DNA of 64,000 nt, from NCBI GenBank assembly GCA_963662175.1, contig OY759214.1:98852115-98916114 (forward strand), given 5' to 3'. Below are positions 34,801-46,337 of the stretch, in pieces. The stretch comes from Aradus depressus (taxonomy: Eukaryota; Arthropoda; Insecta; Hemiptera; Aradidae). The notes under the pieces are model-generated. The model saw nothing but the letters and a program-made list of their open reading frames with translations. It had not been told where the DNA came from and did no database searches. Numbering within the stretch: position 1 is the first letter of the stretch; the number at the start of each line of letters is the position of its first letter. The position numbers were made by a program, and so were the translations under genes.

Positions 34801-37800
34801 TCGCGACTTGGTTATCCACCCGAGGCACGTAGGGTAGATATTCTAAACGGGAAGTTAAAATCATCTTGAGCACATCGTCCTTCGGATGGGACTTTAAGCG
34901 TGAATTCAGGGCCTTTTTGAATGTCAGGTACTCCTTAATGAGTCGTATCTAATGTCACTAAACCTGGGTAGGTGAAATCTCACTCTAGATTGAAAATAAC
35001 CTTGAGCACGTCGTCCTTCGGATGGGACTTGCCCGATACAGTTGAATCTATCTTTGGTTGACCATCTTCGTTTCTGGTTGCTACCTATCTACCAACATTG
35101 CTGTTTTAATGTGTTTTTCAACATATATCGTCCATCGAGCTCAAGATCGCGACTTGGTTATTTACCCGAGGCACTTAGGGCAGATGTTCTAATCGGGAAG
35201 TTAAAATATTCTTGAGCACATCGTCCTTCGGATGGGACTTTAAGCGTGAATTCCGGGCCTTTTTTAATGTCATGTACTCCTTAATGAGTCGTATCTAATG
35301 GCACTAAACCTGGGTATGTGAAATCTCACTCTAGATTGAAAACAACTTTGAGCACGTCGTCCTTCGGATGGGACTTTCCCGATACAGTTGAATCTATCTT
35401 TGGTAGACCATCTTCGTTTCTGGTTGCTACCTATCTACCAACATTGCTGTTTTAATGTGTTTACTAACATATATAGTCTATCGAGCTGAAGATCGCGACT
35501 TGGTTATCTAGCCGAGGCACTTAGGTCAGATGTTTTAATATTCTTGAGCACGTCGTTCTTCGGATGGGACCTTTAGCGTGAATTCATGGCCTTTTTGATT
35601 GTCAGGTACTCGTTAATGAGTCGTATCTAATGTCACTAAACCTGGGTAGGTGAAATCTAACTCTAGGTTAAGAATAACCTTGAGCACGTCGTCCTTCGGA
35701 TGGGACTTTCCTGATACAGTTGAATCTATCTTTGGTTGACCATCTTCGTGTTTGGTTGCTGCCAATCTACCAACATTGCTATTTTAATGTGTTTACCAAC
35801 ATATATATTCTATCGAGCTGAAGATCGCGACTTGGTTATCTAGCCGAGGCACTTAGGTCAAATGTTTTAATCGCGAAGTTAAAATATTCTTGAGCACATC
35901 GTCCTTCGGATGGGACTTTAAGCGTGGATTCAGGGCCTTTTTGAATGTCAGGTACTCCTTAATGAGTCGTATCTAATGTCACTAAACCTGGGTAGGTGAA
36001 ATCTCACTCTAGGTTGAAAATAACCTTGAGCACGTCGTCCTTCGGATGGGACTTTAAGCGTGAATTCAGGGCCTTTATGATTGTCAGGTATTCGTTAATG
36101 AGTCGTATCTAATGTCACTAAACCTGGGTAGGTGAAATTTCACTTCGGAAGAAAATAACATTGAGCACTTCGTCCTTCGGATGGGACTTTCCCGATACAG
36201 CTTATTCTGTCTTTGGTTGACCATCTTCGTTTCTGGTTGCTGCCAATCTACCAACATTGCGGCTTTAATGTGTTTTTCAACATATATCGTCCATCGAGCT
36301 CAAGATCGCGATTTGGTTATCCAGCCGAGGCACTTAGGGCAGATGTTTTAATTGGGAAGTTAAAATCTTCTTGAGCACATCGTCCTTCGGATGAGACTTT
36401 GAGCGTGAATTCAGGACCTTTTTGAATGTCAGGTACTCCCTAATGAGTCGTATCTAATGTCACTAAACCTGGGTAGTTGAAATCTCACTCTAGGTTGAGA
36501 ATAACCTTGAGCACGTCGTCCTTCGGATGGGACTTTCCTGATACAGTTGAATCTATCTTGGGTTGACCATCTTCGTTTCTGGTTGCTGCCTATCTACCAA
36601 CATTGCTATTTTAATGTGTTTACCAACATATATAGTCTATCGAGCTGAAGATCGCGACTTGGTTATCTAGCCGAGACACTTAGGTCAGATGTATTAATCG
36701 GGAAGTTAAAATATTCTTGAGCACGTCGTCCTTCGGATGGGACTTTTAGCGTGAATTCAGGGCCTTTTTGATTGTCAGGTACTCGGTAATGAGTCGTATC
36801 TAATGTAACTAAACCTGGGTTGGTGAAAGCTCACTCTAGGTTGAAAATACCCTTGAGCACGTCGTCCTTCGGATGGGACTTTTTTGATACAGTTGAATCT
36901 ATCTTTGGTTGAGCATCTTCGTTTCTGGTTGTTGCCAATCTACCAACATTGCTGTTTTAATGTGTTTTTCTACATATATAGTCCACCGAGCTCAAGATCG
37001 CGACTTGGTTATCTACCCGAGGCACTTAGGTCAGATGTTTTAATCGGGAAGTTAAAATATTCTTGATTACGTCGTCCTTCGAATGGGACGTTAAGCGTGA
37101 ATTCAGGGCCTTTTTGAATGTCAGGTATTCGTTAATGAGTCGTATCTAATGTCATTAAACCTGGGTAGGTGAAATTTCACTTCTGTTAAAATTAACCTTG
37201 AGCGAGTCGTCCTTCGGATGGGACTTTCCCGATACAGGTTATTCCGTCTTTGGTTGACCATCTTCGTTTCTGGTTGCTGCCAATCTACTAACATTGCTGT
37301 TTTAATGTGTTTTTCTACATATATAGTCTATCGAGCTCAAGATCGCAACTTGGTTATCTGGCCGAGGCACGTAGGTCAGATATTTTAATCGGGAAGTTAA
37401 ATAAACTTGAGTACCTCGTCCTTCGGATGAGACGTTAAGCGTGAATTCAGGGCCATTTTGAATGTCAGGTACTCCTTAATGTGTCGTATCTAATGTCAGT
37501 AAACCTGGGTAAGTGAAATTTCACTTCGGTTAATATTAACCTTGAGCGAGTCGTCCTTCGGATGGGACTTTCCCGATACAGTTGAATCTATCTTTGGTTG
37601 ACCATCTTCGTTTCGGGTTGCTGCCTATCTACCAACATTGCTGTTTTAATGTGTTTTCCAACATATATAGTCTATCGAACTGTAGATCGCGACTTGGTTA
37701 TCTAGCCGAGGCACTTAGGTCAGATGTTTTAATCGGGAAGTTAATATATTCTTGTTTACGTCGTCCTTCGGATGGGACGTTAAGCGTGAATTCAGGGCCT

Positions 37801-38015
37801 TTTTGAATGTCAGGAATTCGTAATGAGTCGTATTTAATGTCACTAAATCTGGGTAGGTGAAATTTCACTACGATTAAAATTAACCTTGAGCGAGTCGTCC
37901 TTCGGATGGGACTTTCCCGATACAGTTGAACCTATCTTTGGTTGACCATCTTCGTTTCTGGTTGCTGCATATCTACCAACATTGCTGTTCAATGTGTTTT
38001 TCAACATATATAGTC

Positions 38016-38312
38016 TATCGAGCTCAAGATCGCGACTTGGTTATCTAGCCGAGGCACTTAGGTCAGATGTTTTAATGGGGAAGTTAAAATATTCTTGAGC
38101 GCGTCGTCCTTCGGATGGGACTTTAAGCGATGATCCTGGGCTTTTTCCAATGTCAGTTACTCGATAATGGTAGTTTCCAATGTCACTAAACCTGGGTAGG
38201 TGAAATTTCACTTCGGTTAAAAACAACCTTGAGCACGTCGTCCTTCCGATGGGACTTTTCCGATATGCCTGAATCTATCAGTGGTTGACCATACTCGTTT
38301 CTGTTTGCTGCC
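38016..38312. repeat. Family B segment duplicated at +440
   Basis: Nearly identical to 38456-38742. Landmark 38041 recurs at 38481, and there is one difference at CCTTCCGATGGG against CCTTCGGATGGG. The two copies are separated by a unique insert. Confidence 0.75.
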
Positions 38313-38346
38313 TATCAACCGTCTTTCCTGTCTTTATGTGTTTTTC

Positions 38347-38455
38347 AGAAAAAATGTCAATGCAGTACCGCAAAGCCTATCTGTATTCTAATTTCTTCCT
38401 TGACAATTTTTCCTCCATACCAAACGGTGACTTTTTTCATCTTATAAATGGTGTC
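38347..38455 (+). other. Unique ~108-bp insert in family B
   Basis: Between TATGTGTTTTTCAG and GTGTCTATCGAGC the usual AACATATATA of family B is replaced by about 108 bp found nowhere else in the window. It starts just after a TTTTTCAG acceptor-like sequence. It is open in one frame from ATG at 38354 (M-S-M-Q-Y-R-K-A-Y-L-Y-S and so on), which continues into family B and stops at 38486-38488. I do not recognise it. It may be a captured single-copy fragment or a relic of the sequence family B arose from. Confidence 0.5.
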
Positions 38456-38742
38456 TATCGAGCTCAAGATCGCGACTTGGTTATCTAGCCGAGGCACTTA
38501 GGTCAGATGTTTTAATGGGGAAGTTAAAATATTCTTGAGCGCGTCGTCCTTCGGATGGGACTTTAAGCGATGATCCTGGGCTTTTTCCAATGTCAGTTAC
38601 TCGATAATGGTAGTTTCCAATGTCACTAAACCTGGGTAGGTGAAATTTCACTTCGGTTAAAAACAACCTTGAGCACGTCGTCCTTCGGATGGGACTTTTC
38701 CGATTTGCCTGAATCTGTCAGTGGTTGACCATACTCGTTTCT
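38456..38742. repeat. Family B segment, second copy of the 440-bp duplication
   Basis: See 38016-38312. The copy ends at CTCGTTTCTGTTTT, where it is joined to another unit at TTGAGCACG. Confidence 0.75.
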
Positions 38743-39031
38743 GTTTTTTGAGCACGTCGTCCTTCGGATGCAAGTTTAACCGTGAATTCAGGGCCTTTTT
38801 GATTGTCAGGTATTCGTTAATGAGTCGAATCTAATGTAACTAAACCTGTGTAGGTAAAATCTCACTCAGGTTGAAAATAACCTTGAGCAGTTCACTACGA
38901 TACTCCGCTGAGTTATTCAATTGAAAACTTCGAACATACAGGTATGTTATTGTTTTAAAGTTGAATACTGTTTTATTTTATTTATTAGCACTCTGTATCT
39001 GTATTTATTCGCAGATAGACTGGCTGCTGAG

Positions 39032-39042
39032 CATTTCGAAAG
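39032..39042 (+). other. Collapsed exon-like unit (11-28 nt)
   Basis: Between acceptor GCAG (ending 39014) and donor GTATG (39043) only 28 nt remain. Measured from the distal CTGAG the exon would be 11 nt (CATTTCGAAAG). Most of the 75-nt exon has been deleted while both splice signals survive. Confidence 0.4.
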
Positions 39043-39130
39043 GTATGTTTTAGTTCTAAATTCAAATTCTGTCTTATTTTATTTTGAAGCACTTTTGGTT
39101 CTGTTTTAATTTGCAGATAGATTCGCTGAG

Positions 39131-39205
39131 CAGCAATTCAAGATTTTCTTCATGCCAGTTTCGATTCTCCGCTGAGTTCTTTAATTGAAAACTTCGAATA
39201 TACAG
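39131..39205 (+). other. 75-nt phase-1 exon-like unit, divergent and open
   Basis: Lies between CGCTGAG ending at 39130 and the donor GTATG at 39206. It is 75 nt and open in phase 1 (A-I-Q-D-F-L-H-A-S-F-D-S-P-L-S-S and so on) despite about seven differences from the nearest main-array type. It supports conservation of this frame in an independent part of the window. Confidence 0.5.
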
Positions 39206-39293
39206 GTATGTTTTAGTTCTAAATTTAAATACTCTCTTATTTTACTTAATAGCACATCTGTTTCTGTTTTTATTCGCAGATAGACTGGCTGAG

Positions 39294-39368
39294 GAGCATT
39301 TCAAGATCTTCTTCATGGCGGCTTCCATATTCCGCTGACTTCTTCGAATGAAAACTTCGAATATACAG
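39294..39368 (+). other. 75-nt phase-1 exon-like unit
   Basis: Lies between GGCTGAG ending at 39293 and the donor GTATG at 39369. It is 75 nt and open in phase 1 (F-Q-D-L-L-H-G-G-F-H-I-P-L-T-S-S-N-E). Confidence 0.48.
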
Positions 39369-42056
39369 GTATGTTTTTGTTCTAAATTTAAATACTGTCT
39401 TATTATAATTAGTAGCACTTCTGTCTCTGTTTTTATTCGCAGATAGACTGGCTGAGGTGTATTTCAAAATCTTCTTCATGGCGGCTTCTATACTCCGCTG
39501 AGTTCTTCGAATGAAAACTTCATATATACAGGTATGTTTTTGTTCAAAATTTAAATACTGTATTATTTCACTTAATAGCACATCTGTACCTGTTTTTATT
39601 CGCAGATAGACTGGCTGAGGTGTATTTCAAAATCTTCTTTATGGCGGCTTTGATACTCCGCTGAGAGATTCAATTGAAAACTTCGAACATACAGGTATAT
39701 TTTTGTTCTAAATTGAAATACTGTATTTTTTTATTTAATAGCACATCTGTTTCAGTTTTTATCCGCAGATAGACTGGCTGAGGTGTATTTCAAGATCTTC
39801 TTCATGGCGGCTTCGATACTCCGCTGAGTTCTTCAAATGAAAACTTCGAATTTAGAGGTACGTTTTTGTTCTATATTTAAATAATATTTTATTTAATTTA
39901 ATAGCACTTCTGTTTCTGTTTTTATTCGCAGATAGACTGGTTGAAGTGTATTTCAAGATGTTCTTCATGGCGGCTTCTATACTCCGCAGACTTCTTCAAA
40001 TGAAAACTTCGAACATACAGGTATGTTTTTGTTCTAAATTTAATTAATATTTTGTTTTTTTTTAATAGCACTCCTGTTTCGGTTTTTATTTGCAGAAAAC
40101 TGGCTGAGGAGCATTTCAAGATCTTCATCATGGCGGCTTCTATACTCCGCTGAGTTCTTCAAATGAAAACTTCGAATATACAGGTATGTTTTTGTTCTAA
40201 ATTTAAATACTGTCTTGTTTTACTTAATAGCACATCTGTTTCTGTTTTTATTCGCAGAGAGATTGGCTGAGGAGCATTTCAAGATCTTCTTGAAGGCAGC
40301 TTCGATACTCCGCTGAGAGATTCCATTGAAAACTTCGAACATACTGGTATGTTTTTCTTCCAAATTTAAAAAATATTTTTGTTTATTTAATAGCACTCCT
40401 GTTTCTGTTTTGATTCGCAGATAGACTGGCCGAGGATCATTTCAAGATCTTCTTCATGGCAGCTTCGATACTCCGCTGGGAGATTCAATTGAAAACTTCG
40501 AACATACAGGTATATTTTTGTTCTAAATTGAAATACTGTCTTATTTTATTTAATAGTTTGTCTCTGTTTTTATTCGCAGCTAGCCTGGCTGAGGTGCATT
40601 TCAAGATCTTCTTCATGGCGGCTTCTATACTCCGCTGAGTTCTTCAAATGAAAACTTCGAATATACAGGTATGTTTTTGTTCTACATTTAAATACTGTCT
40701 TTTTTTACTTAATAGCACATCTGTTTCTGTTCTTATCCGCAGAGAGATTGGCTGAGGAGCATTTTTAGATCTTCTTGAAGGCAGCTTCGATACTCCGCTG
40801 AGAGATTCAATTGAAAACTTCGAACACACAGGTATGTTTCGTTCTAAATTTAAATATTGCTTTATTTTATTTAATAGCACTTCTGTTCCTGTTTTTATTC
40901 GCAGAGAGACTGGCTGAGGAGCATTTCAAGATCTTTTTCATGGCAGCTTCGATACTCCGCTGAGAGATTCAATTGAAAACTTCGAACATACAGGTATATT
41001 TTTGTTCTAAATTGAAATACTGTCTTATTTTATTTAATAGTTCGTCTCTGTTTTTATTCGCAGCTAGCCTGGCTGAGGTGTATTTCGAGATCTTCTTCAT
41101 GGCGGCTTCTATACTCCGCAGAGTTGCTCAAATGAGAACTTCGAATATACAGGTATGTTTTTGTTCTAAATTTAAATACTGTTTTATTTTACTTAATATC
41201 ACAACTGTTTCTGTTTTTATTCGCAGATAGACTGGCTGAGGTGTATTTCAAGATCTCCTTCACGGCGGCTTCTATACTCCGCAGACTTCTTCAAATGAAA
41301 ACTTCGAACATACAGGTATGTTTTTGTTCTAAATTTAAATAATATTTTATTTTATTTAATAGCACTCCTGTTCCTGTTTTTATTCGTAGATAGACTGGCT
41401 GAGGAGCATTTCAAGATCTTCATCATGGCAGCTTCGATACTCCGCTGAGAGATTCAATTGAAAACTTCGAACATACAGGTATGTTTTTGTTCTAAATTTA
41501 AATACTGGTTTATTTTATTTAATAGCACTTCTGTCTCTGTTTTTATTCGCAGAGAGATTGGCTGAGGAGCATTTCAAGATCTTCTTCATGGCAGCTTCGA
41601 TACTCCGCAGAGTTCTTCAAATGAAAACTTCGAACATATAGGTATGTTTTTGTTCTAAATTTAAATAATGTTTTATTTTAATTAATTGAACATCTGTTTC
41701 TGTTTTTATTCGCAGATAGACTGGCTGAGGAGCATTTCAAGATCTTCTTCATGGCGGCTTCGATACTCCGCAGAGTTCTTCAAATGAAAACTTCGAACAT
41801 ATAGGTATGTTTTTGTTCTAAATTTAAATACTGTCTTATTTTATTTAATAGCACTTTTGTCTCTGTTTTTATACGCAGATAGACTGGCAGCTTCGATACT
41901 CCGCTGAGTTATTCAATTGAAAAATTATTCGAGATACTCCGCAGAGTTCTTCAAATGAAAACTTCGAACATACAGGTATGTTTTTTTTTCTTAATTTAAA
42001 TACTGTCTTATTTTATTTAATTGCACTACAACGGTTCTGTCTGTTTTTGATCCCAG

Positions 42057-42131
42057 GAGAATCAGCAGGCTTTCCTCCTGTCGGGTTGGATATGCCGCTG
42101 AGTTATTCATATGAAAACCTCGAACTTACAG
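42057..42131 (+). other. A2 variant exon, copy 4
   Basis: Same 75-nt exon as 15366-15440, with one visible change (GTCGGGTTGG for GTCAGGTTGG, R to G in frame). It is preceded by acceptor GATCCCAG. The following spacer is 82 nt (42132-42213) with TCTAATTG and TTTTGCAG. It lies outside the 5229-bp repeats, so it is an independent copy that keeps length, phase and splice signals. Confidence 0.58.
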
Positions 42132-42251
42132 GTATAGTTCCATTCTAATTTCAAATTATTTCCAATTATATCTAATTGCACTACAACTGTTCTATGTCTG
42201 TTTTGTTTTGCAGGAGGATCTCCAAGTTTTTCTCATGTCAGGTTGGATACG

Positions 42252-43845
42252 CATGGCATCTCGTCATGGCATCTCCGCATGGCATCTCTTCACGGCATCC
42301 CCGCATGGCATCTCTGAATGGCATTTATTCAAGGCATCCCCGCATGGCGTCATTTCATGGCATCTCCGCATGGTCTCTCTTCATGGCATTCACACATGGC
42401 ATTCCCGCATGGCATCTCCGCATGGCATCTTTTCATTGTATTTCTCCATGGCACCCTTGCATGGCATCCTCGAATGGCATCTCTTAGTGCATCCCCGCAT
42501 GGCATCATTTCATTGCATCTCCGCATGATACCTCTTAATGTCTTAATGGCATCCCCGCATGGCATCTTTTCATGGCATCCACAAAAGGCATCCCCGCATG
42601 ACATCTCTTGATGGCATCCCAGCATGTCGTTTCTTGATGGCATCCCAGCATGTCGTTTCTTGTTGGCATCCCAGCATGTCATCTCTTCATGGCATTCCCG
42701 CATGGCATCCCAGCATGGCATCTCTTCATGGCATCCTCGCATGGCATCTCCAGGTTTTGTTCTTGTCAGATTGGATACGCAGCTGAGTTATGTCAGGTTG
42801 GATACGCATGGCATCTCATCATGGCATCTCTTCATGGCATCCCCGCATGGCATCTCCGCATGACATATTTTCATAGCATCTCTTCACGGCATCCCCGCAT
42901 GGCATCTCTTAATGGCATTTATTGAAGGCATCCCCGCATGGCGTCATTTCATGGCATCTCCGCATGGTATCTCTTCATGGCATTCCCGCATGGCTTCTCC
43001 AGATGGCATCTTTTCATGGAATTTCTTCATGGCACCTTTGCATGGCATCCTCGAATGGCATCTCTTAGTGTCATCTATTCAAAGCAGCCCCGCATGGCGT
43101 CATTTCATTGCATCTCCGCATGGTATCCCTTAATGGCATCCCCGTATGGCATATTTTCATAGCATCCACAAAAGGCATCCCCGCATGACATCTCTTGATG
43201 GCATCCCTGCATGGCATCTCTTCATTATAACCCCTCATGGCATCTCTTCATGACATCCCCGCATGGTATCTCTACATGACATCCTTGCATGGCCTCTCTT
43301 CAGACATCTCAACATGTCATCTTTTCATGGCCTCTCATCATGGCATCCTCGCATGATATCTCTTCATGGCATCTCCGCTCGGCATATCTTCATGTTATCC
43401 CTGCACGGCATCTCTTCATGGCATCCCCGCATGGCATCCCCGCATTGCATCTCTTCATGGCATCCTCGCATGGCATCTCCAGGTTTTCTTCTTGTCAGAT
43501 TGGATACGCAGCTGAGTTATTCATATGAAAATCTCGAACATACAGGTATGTTTTCGTGCTCGCAGGAGGATCTCCAGAGTTTTGTCATGTCAGGTTGGAT
43601 ACACATGGCATCCCCGCATGGCATCTCCGCATGGCATTTTATAATGGAATCTCGTCATGGCAGCCATGCATGTCATCTCTTCATGGCCTCTCTTCATGTA
43701 ATCTCTTCACGGCATTACCGCATAGCTTCTGCGCATGGCATCTCTTTATGGCAACTATTCAAGGCATCCCCGCATGGTATCTCTTCATGGCATCTCCGCA
43801 TGGCTTCCTCGCATTGGATGCCCCACATGGCATCACAGCATGGAT
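42252..43845. repeat. Satellite C block 5 (longest)
   Basis: About 1.6 kb of 13-nt units growing out of an A2 exon start (GAGGATCTCC at 42214). The first half resembles blocks 1-3 and the second half (from about 43287) resembles block 4. It includes an A2 exon end at about 43477-43545. Open frames on both strands reflect the 13-nt periodicity. Confidence 0.9.
43546..43565 (+). other. 20-nt remnant of a family-A intron, second copy
   Basis: GTATGTTTTCGTGCTCGCAG lies between an A2 exon end and an A2 exon start, one base different from 28394-28413. The collapse therefore predates the duplication of this block. Confidence 0.75.
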
Positions 43846-43910
43846 TCTCTTCTTATTATATTTCATTGCACTATAACCGTTCTGTCTGTTTTTGATCCCA
43901 GGAGCATCAC
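43846..43910 (+). repeat. Family A2 spacer scrap at the A/C to B junction
   Basis: The end of an A2-type spacer (TTGCACTATAACCGTTCTG, then TTTTTGATCCCAG) and the first bases of an exon (GAGCATCACTTGAG) are joined to family B at TTTTAATGTG. It marks the right end of the second A-C block. Confidence 0.7.
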
Positions 43911-44189
43911 TTGAGTTTTAATGTGTTTTTCTACATATATAGTCCATCGAGCTCAAGATCGCGGCTTGTTTATCTACCCGAGGCACTTAGGTCAGATGTT
44001 TTAATCGGGAAGATAAAAATATTCTTGAGCACGTCTTCCTTCGGATGGACGTTAAGCGTGAATTCAGGGCCTTTTTGATTGTCAGGTGCTCGTTAATGAG
44101 TCGTATCTAATGTAACTAAACCTGGGTAGGTGAAATTTCACTTCGGAAGAAAATAACCTTGAGCACTTCGCCCTTCGGATGGGACTTTC

Positions 44190-45725
44190 CCGATACAGCT
44201 TATTCTGTCTTTGGTTGACCATCTTCGTTTCTGGTTGCTGCCATTCTACCAACATTGCGTTGTTAATGTGTTTTTCAACATATATAGTCTATCGAGCTTA
44301 AGATCGCGACTTGGTTATCTACCCGAGGCACTTAGGGTAGATGTTTTGATCGGTAAGTTAAAATATTCGTGAGCACGTCGTCCTTCGGATGGGACTTTAA
44401 GCGTGAATTCAGGGCATATTTGATTGTCAGGTATTCGTTAAAGAGTCATATCTTATGTAACTAAACATGGGTAGGGGAAATCTCCCTCTAGGTTGAAAAT
44501 AACCTTGAGCACGTCGTCCTTCGGATGGGACCTTCCCGATATAGTTGAATCTTTCTTTGGTTGACCATCTTCGTTTCTGGTTGCTGCCTATCTGCCAACA
44601 TTGCTGTTTTAATGTGTTTTTCAACATATATAATCTATAGAGCTCAAGATCGCGACTTGGTTATCTAGCCGAGGCACATAGGTCAGATGATTTAATCGGG
44701 AAGTTAAAATATTCGTGAGCACGTCGTCCTTCGGAGAGGACTTTAAGCGTGAATTCAGGGCCTTTTGGATTGTCAGGTATTCGTTAATGAGTCGTATCTA
44801 ATGTAACTAAACCTGGGTAGGTGAAATCTAACTCTAGGTTGAAAAGAACCTTGAGCACGTCGTCCTTCGGATGGGACGTTAAGCGTGAATTCAGGGCCTT
44901 TTTGATTGTCAGGGGCTCGGTAATGAGTCTTATCTAATGTAACTAAACCTGGGTAGGTGAAATTTCACTTCGGTTAAGATTAATCTTGAGCGAGTCGTCC
45001 TTCGGAGGACTTTCCCGATACAGCTGATTCTGTCTTTGGTTGACCATCTTCGTTTCTGGTTGCTGCCAATCTACCAACATTGCGTTTTTAATGTGTTTTT
45101 CTACATATATAGTCTATCGAGCTTAATATCGCGACTTGGTTATCTACCCGAGGCACTTAGGGTAGATGTTTTGATCGGTAAGTTAAAATATTCGAGAGCA
45201 CGTCGTCCTTCGGATGGGACTTTAAGCGTGAATTCAGGGCATATTTGATTGTCAGGTATTCGTTAAAGAGTCATATCTTATGTAACTAAACATGGGTAGG
45301 GGAAATCTCCCTCTAGGTTGAAAATAACCTTGAGCACGTCGTCCTTCGGATGGGACTTTCCCGATATAGTTGAATCTTTCTTTGGTTGACCATCTTCGTT
45401 TCTGGTTGCTGCCTATCTGCCAACATTGCTGTTTTAATGTGTTTTTAAACATATATAATCTATCGAGCTCAAGATCGCGACTTGGTTATCTAGCCGAGGC
45501 ACATAGGTCAGATGATTTAATCGGGAAGTTAAAATATTCATGAGCACGCGTCCTTCGGAGAGGACTTTAAGCGTGAATTCAGGGCCCTTTGGATTGTCAG
45601 GTATTCGTTAATGAGTCGTATCTAATGTAACTAAACCTGGGTAGGTGAAATCTAACTCTAGGTTGAAAAGAACCTTGAGCACGTCGTCCTTCGGATGGGA
45701 CGTTAAGCGTGAATTCAAGGCCTTT
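44190..45725. repeat. 825-bp tandem duplication in family B
   Basis: Landmark 44427 recurs at 45252 and 44241 at 45066. The second copy diverges after about 45725. Edges are approximate. Confidence 0.7.
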
Positions 45726-46337
45726 TTGAATGCCAGGTACTCCTTAATGAGTCGTATCTAATGTTACTAAACCTGGGTAGGTGAAAACTCACGCTAGGTT
45801 GAAAATAACCTTGAGCACGTCGTCCTTCGGATGGGAATTTCCCGATACAGTTGAATCTATCTTTGGTTGACCATCTTCGTTTCTGGTTGCTGCCAATCTA
45901 CCAACATTGCTGTTTTAATGTGTTTTTCTACATATATAGTCTATCGAGCTCAAGATCGCGACTTGGTTATCACGCCTAGGCACTTAGGTCAGATGTTTTA
46001 ATCGGGAAGTCAAAATATTCTTGAGCACGTCGTCCTTCGGATGGGACGTTAAGCGTAAATTCGGGGACTCTTTGAATGTCAGGTACTCCTTAATGATTCG
46101 TATCTAATGTCACTAAACCTGGGTAGGTGAAATTTCACTTCTCTTAAAATTAACCTTGAGCACGTCGTCCTTCGGATGGGACTTTCTTGATACAGCTGGT
46201 TCTGTCTTTGGTTGACCGACCATCTTCGTTTCTGGTTGCTGCTTATCTACCAACATTGCTGTTTTAATGTGTTTTTCTACATATATAGTCCATGGAGCTC
46301 AATATCGCGACTTGGTTATCTACCCGTGGCCATTATG

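Larger units (their letters stand above)
28880..38889. repeat. Family B satellite array 1 (~330-350-bp unit)
   Basis: Tandem units marked by GATCGCGACTTGGTTATC; successive copies at 30306, 30652 and 30984 give steps of 346 and 332 bp. Each full unit carries the box GTCGTCCTTCGGATGGGAC twice, followed alternately by TTTAAGCGTGAATTCAG (module 1, about 140 bp to the next box) or TTTCCCGATACAG (module 2, about 205 bp). Marker variants reveal larger duplications: 29809, 32458 and 34651 (offsets 2649 and 2193), 30441 to 33913 (3472) and 33271 to 36143 (2872). Stops occur in all frames across units, so it is not coding. No single-copy gene lies inside it. Confidence 0.93.
38890..42251 (+). repeat. 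Family A exon-intron array, second block
   Basis: About 20 modules with the same donor, tract and acceptor signals as the first block. The left edge is joined to family B at GAGCAG and contains only the end of an exon (open in phase 1, donor GTATG at 38942). The first modules are divergent; later ones resemble the 14-15-kb part of block 1, including a matching end section (A2 exon, then satellite C). Several units have CCGCAGAG or CCGCAGAC instead of CCGCTGAG, and these remain open in phase 1. Confidence 0.9.
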
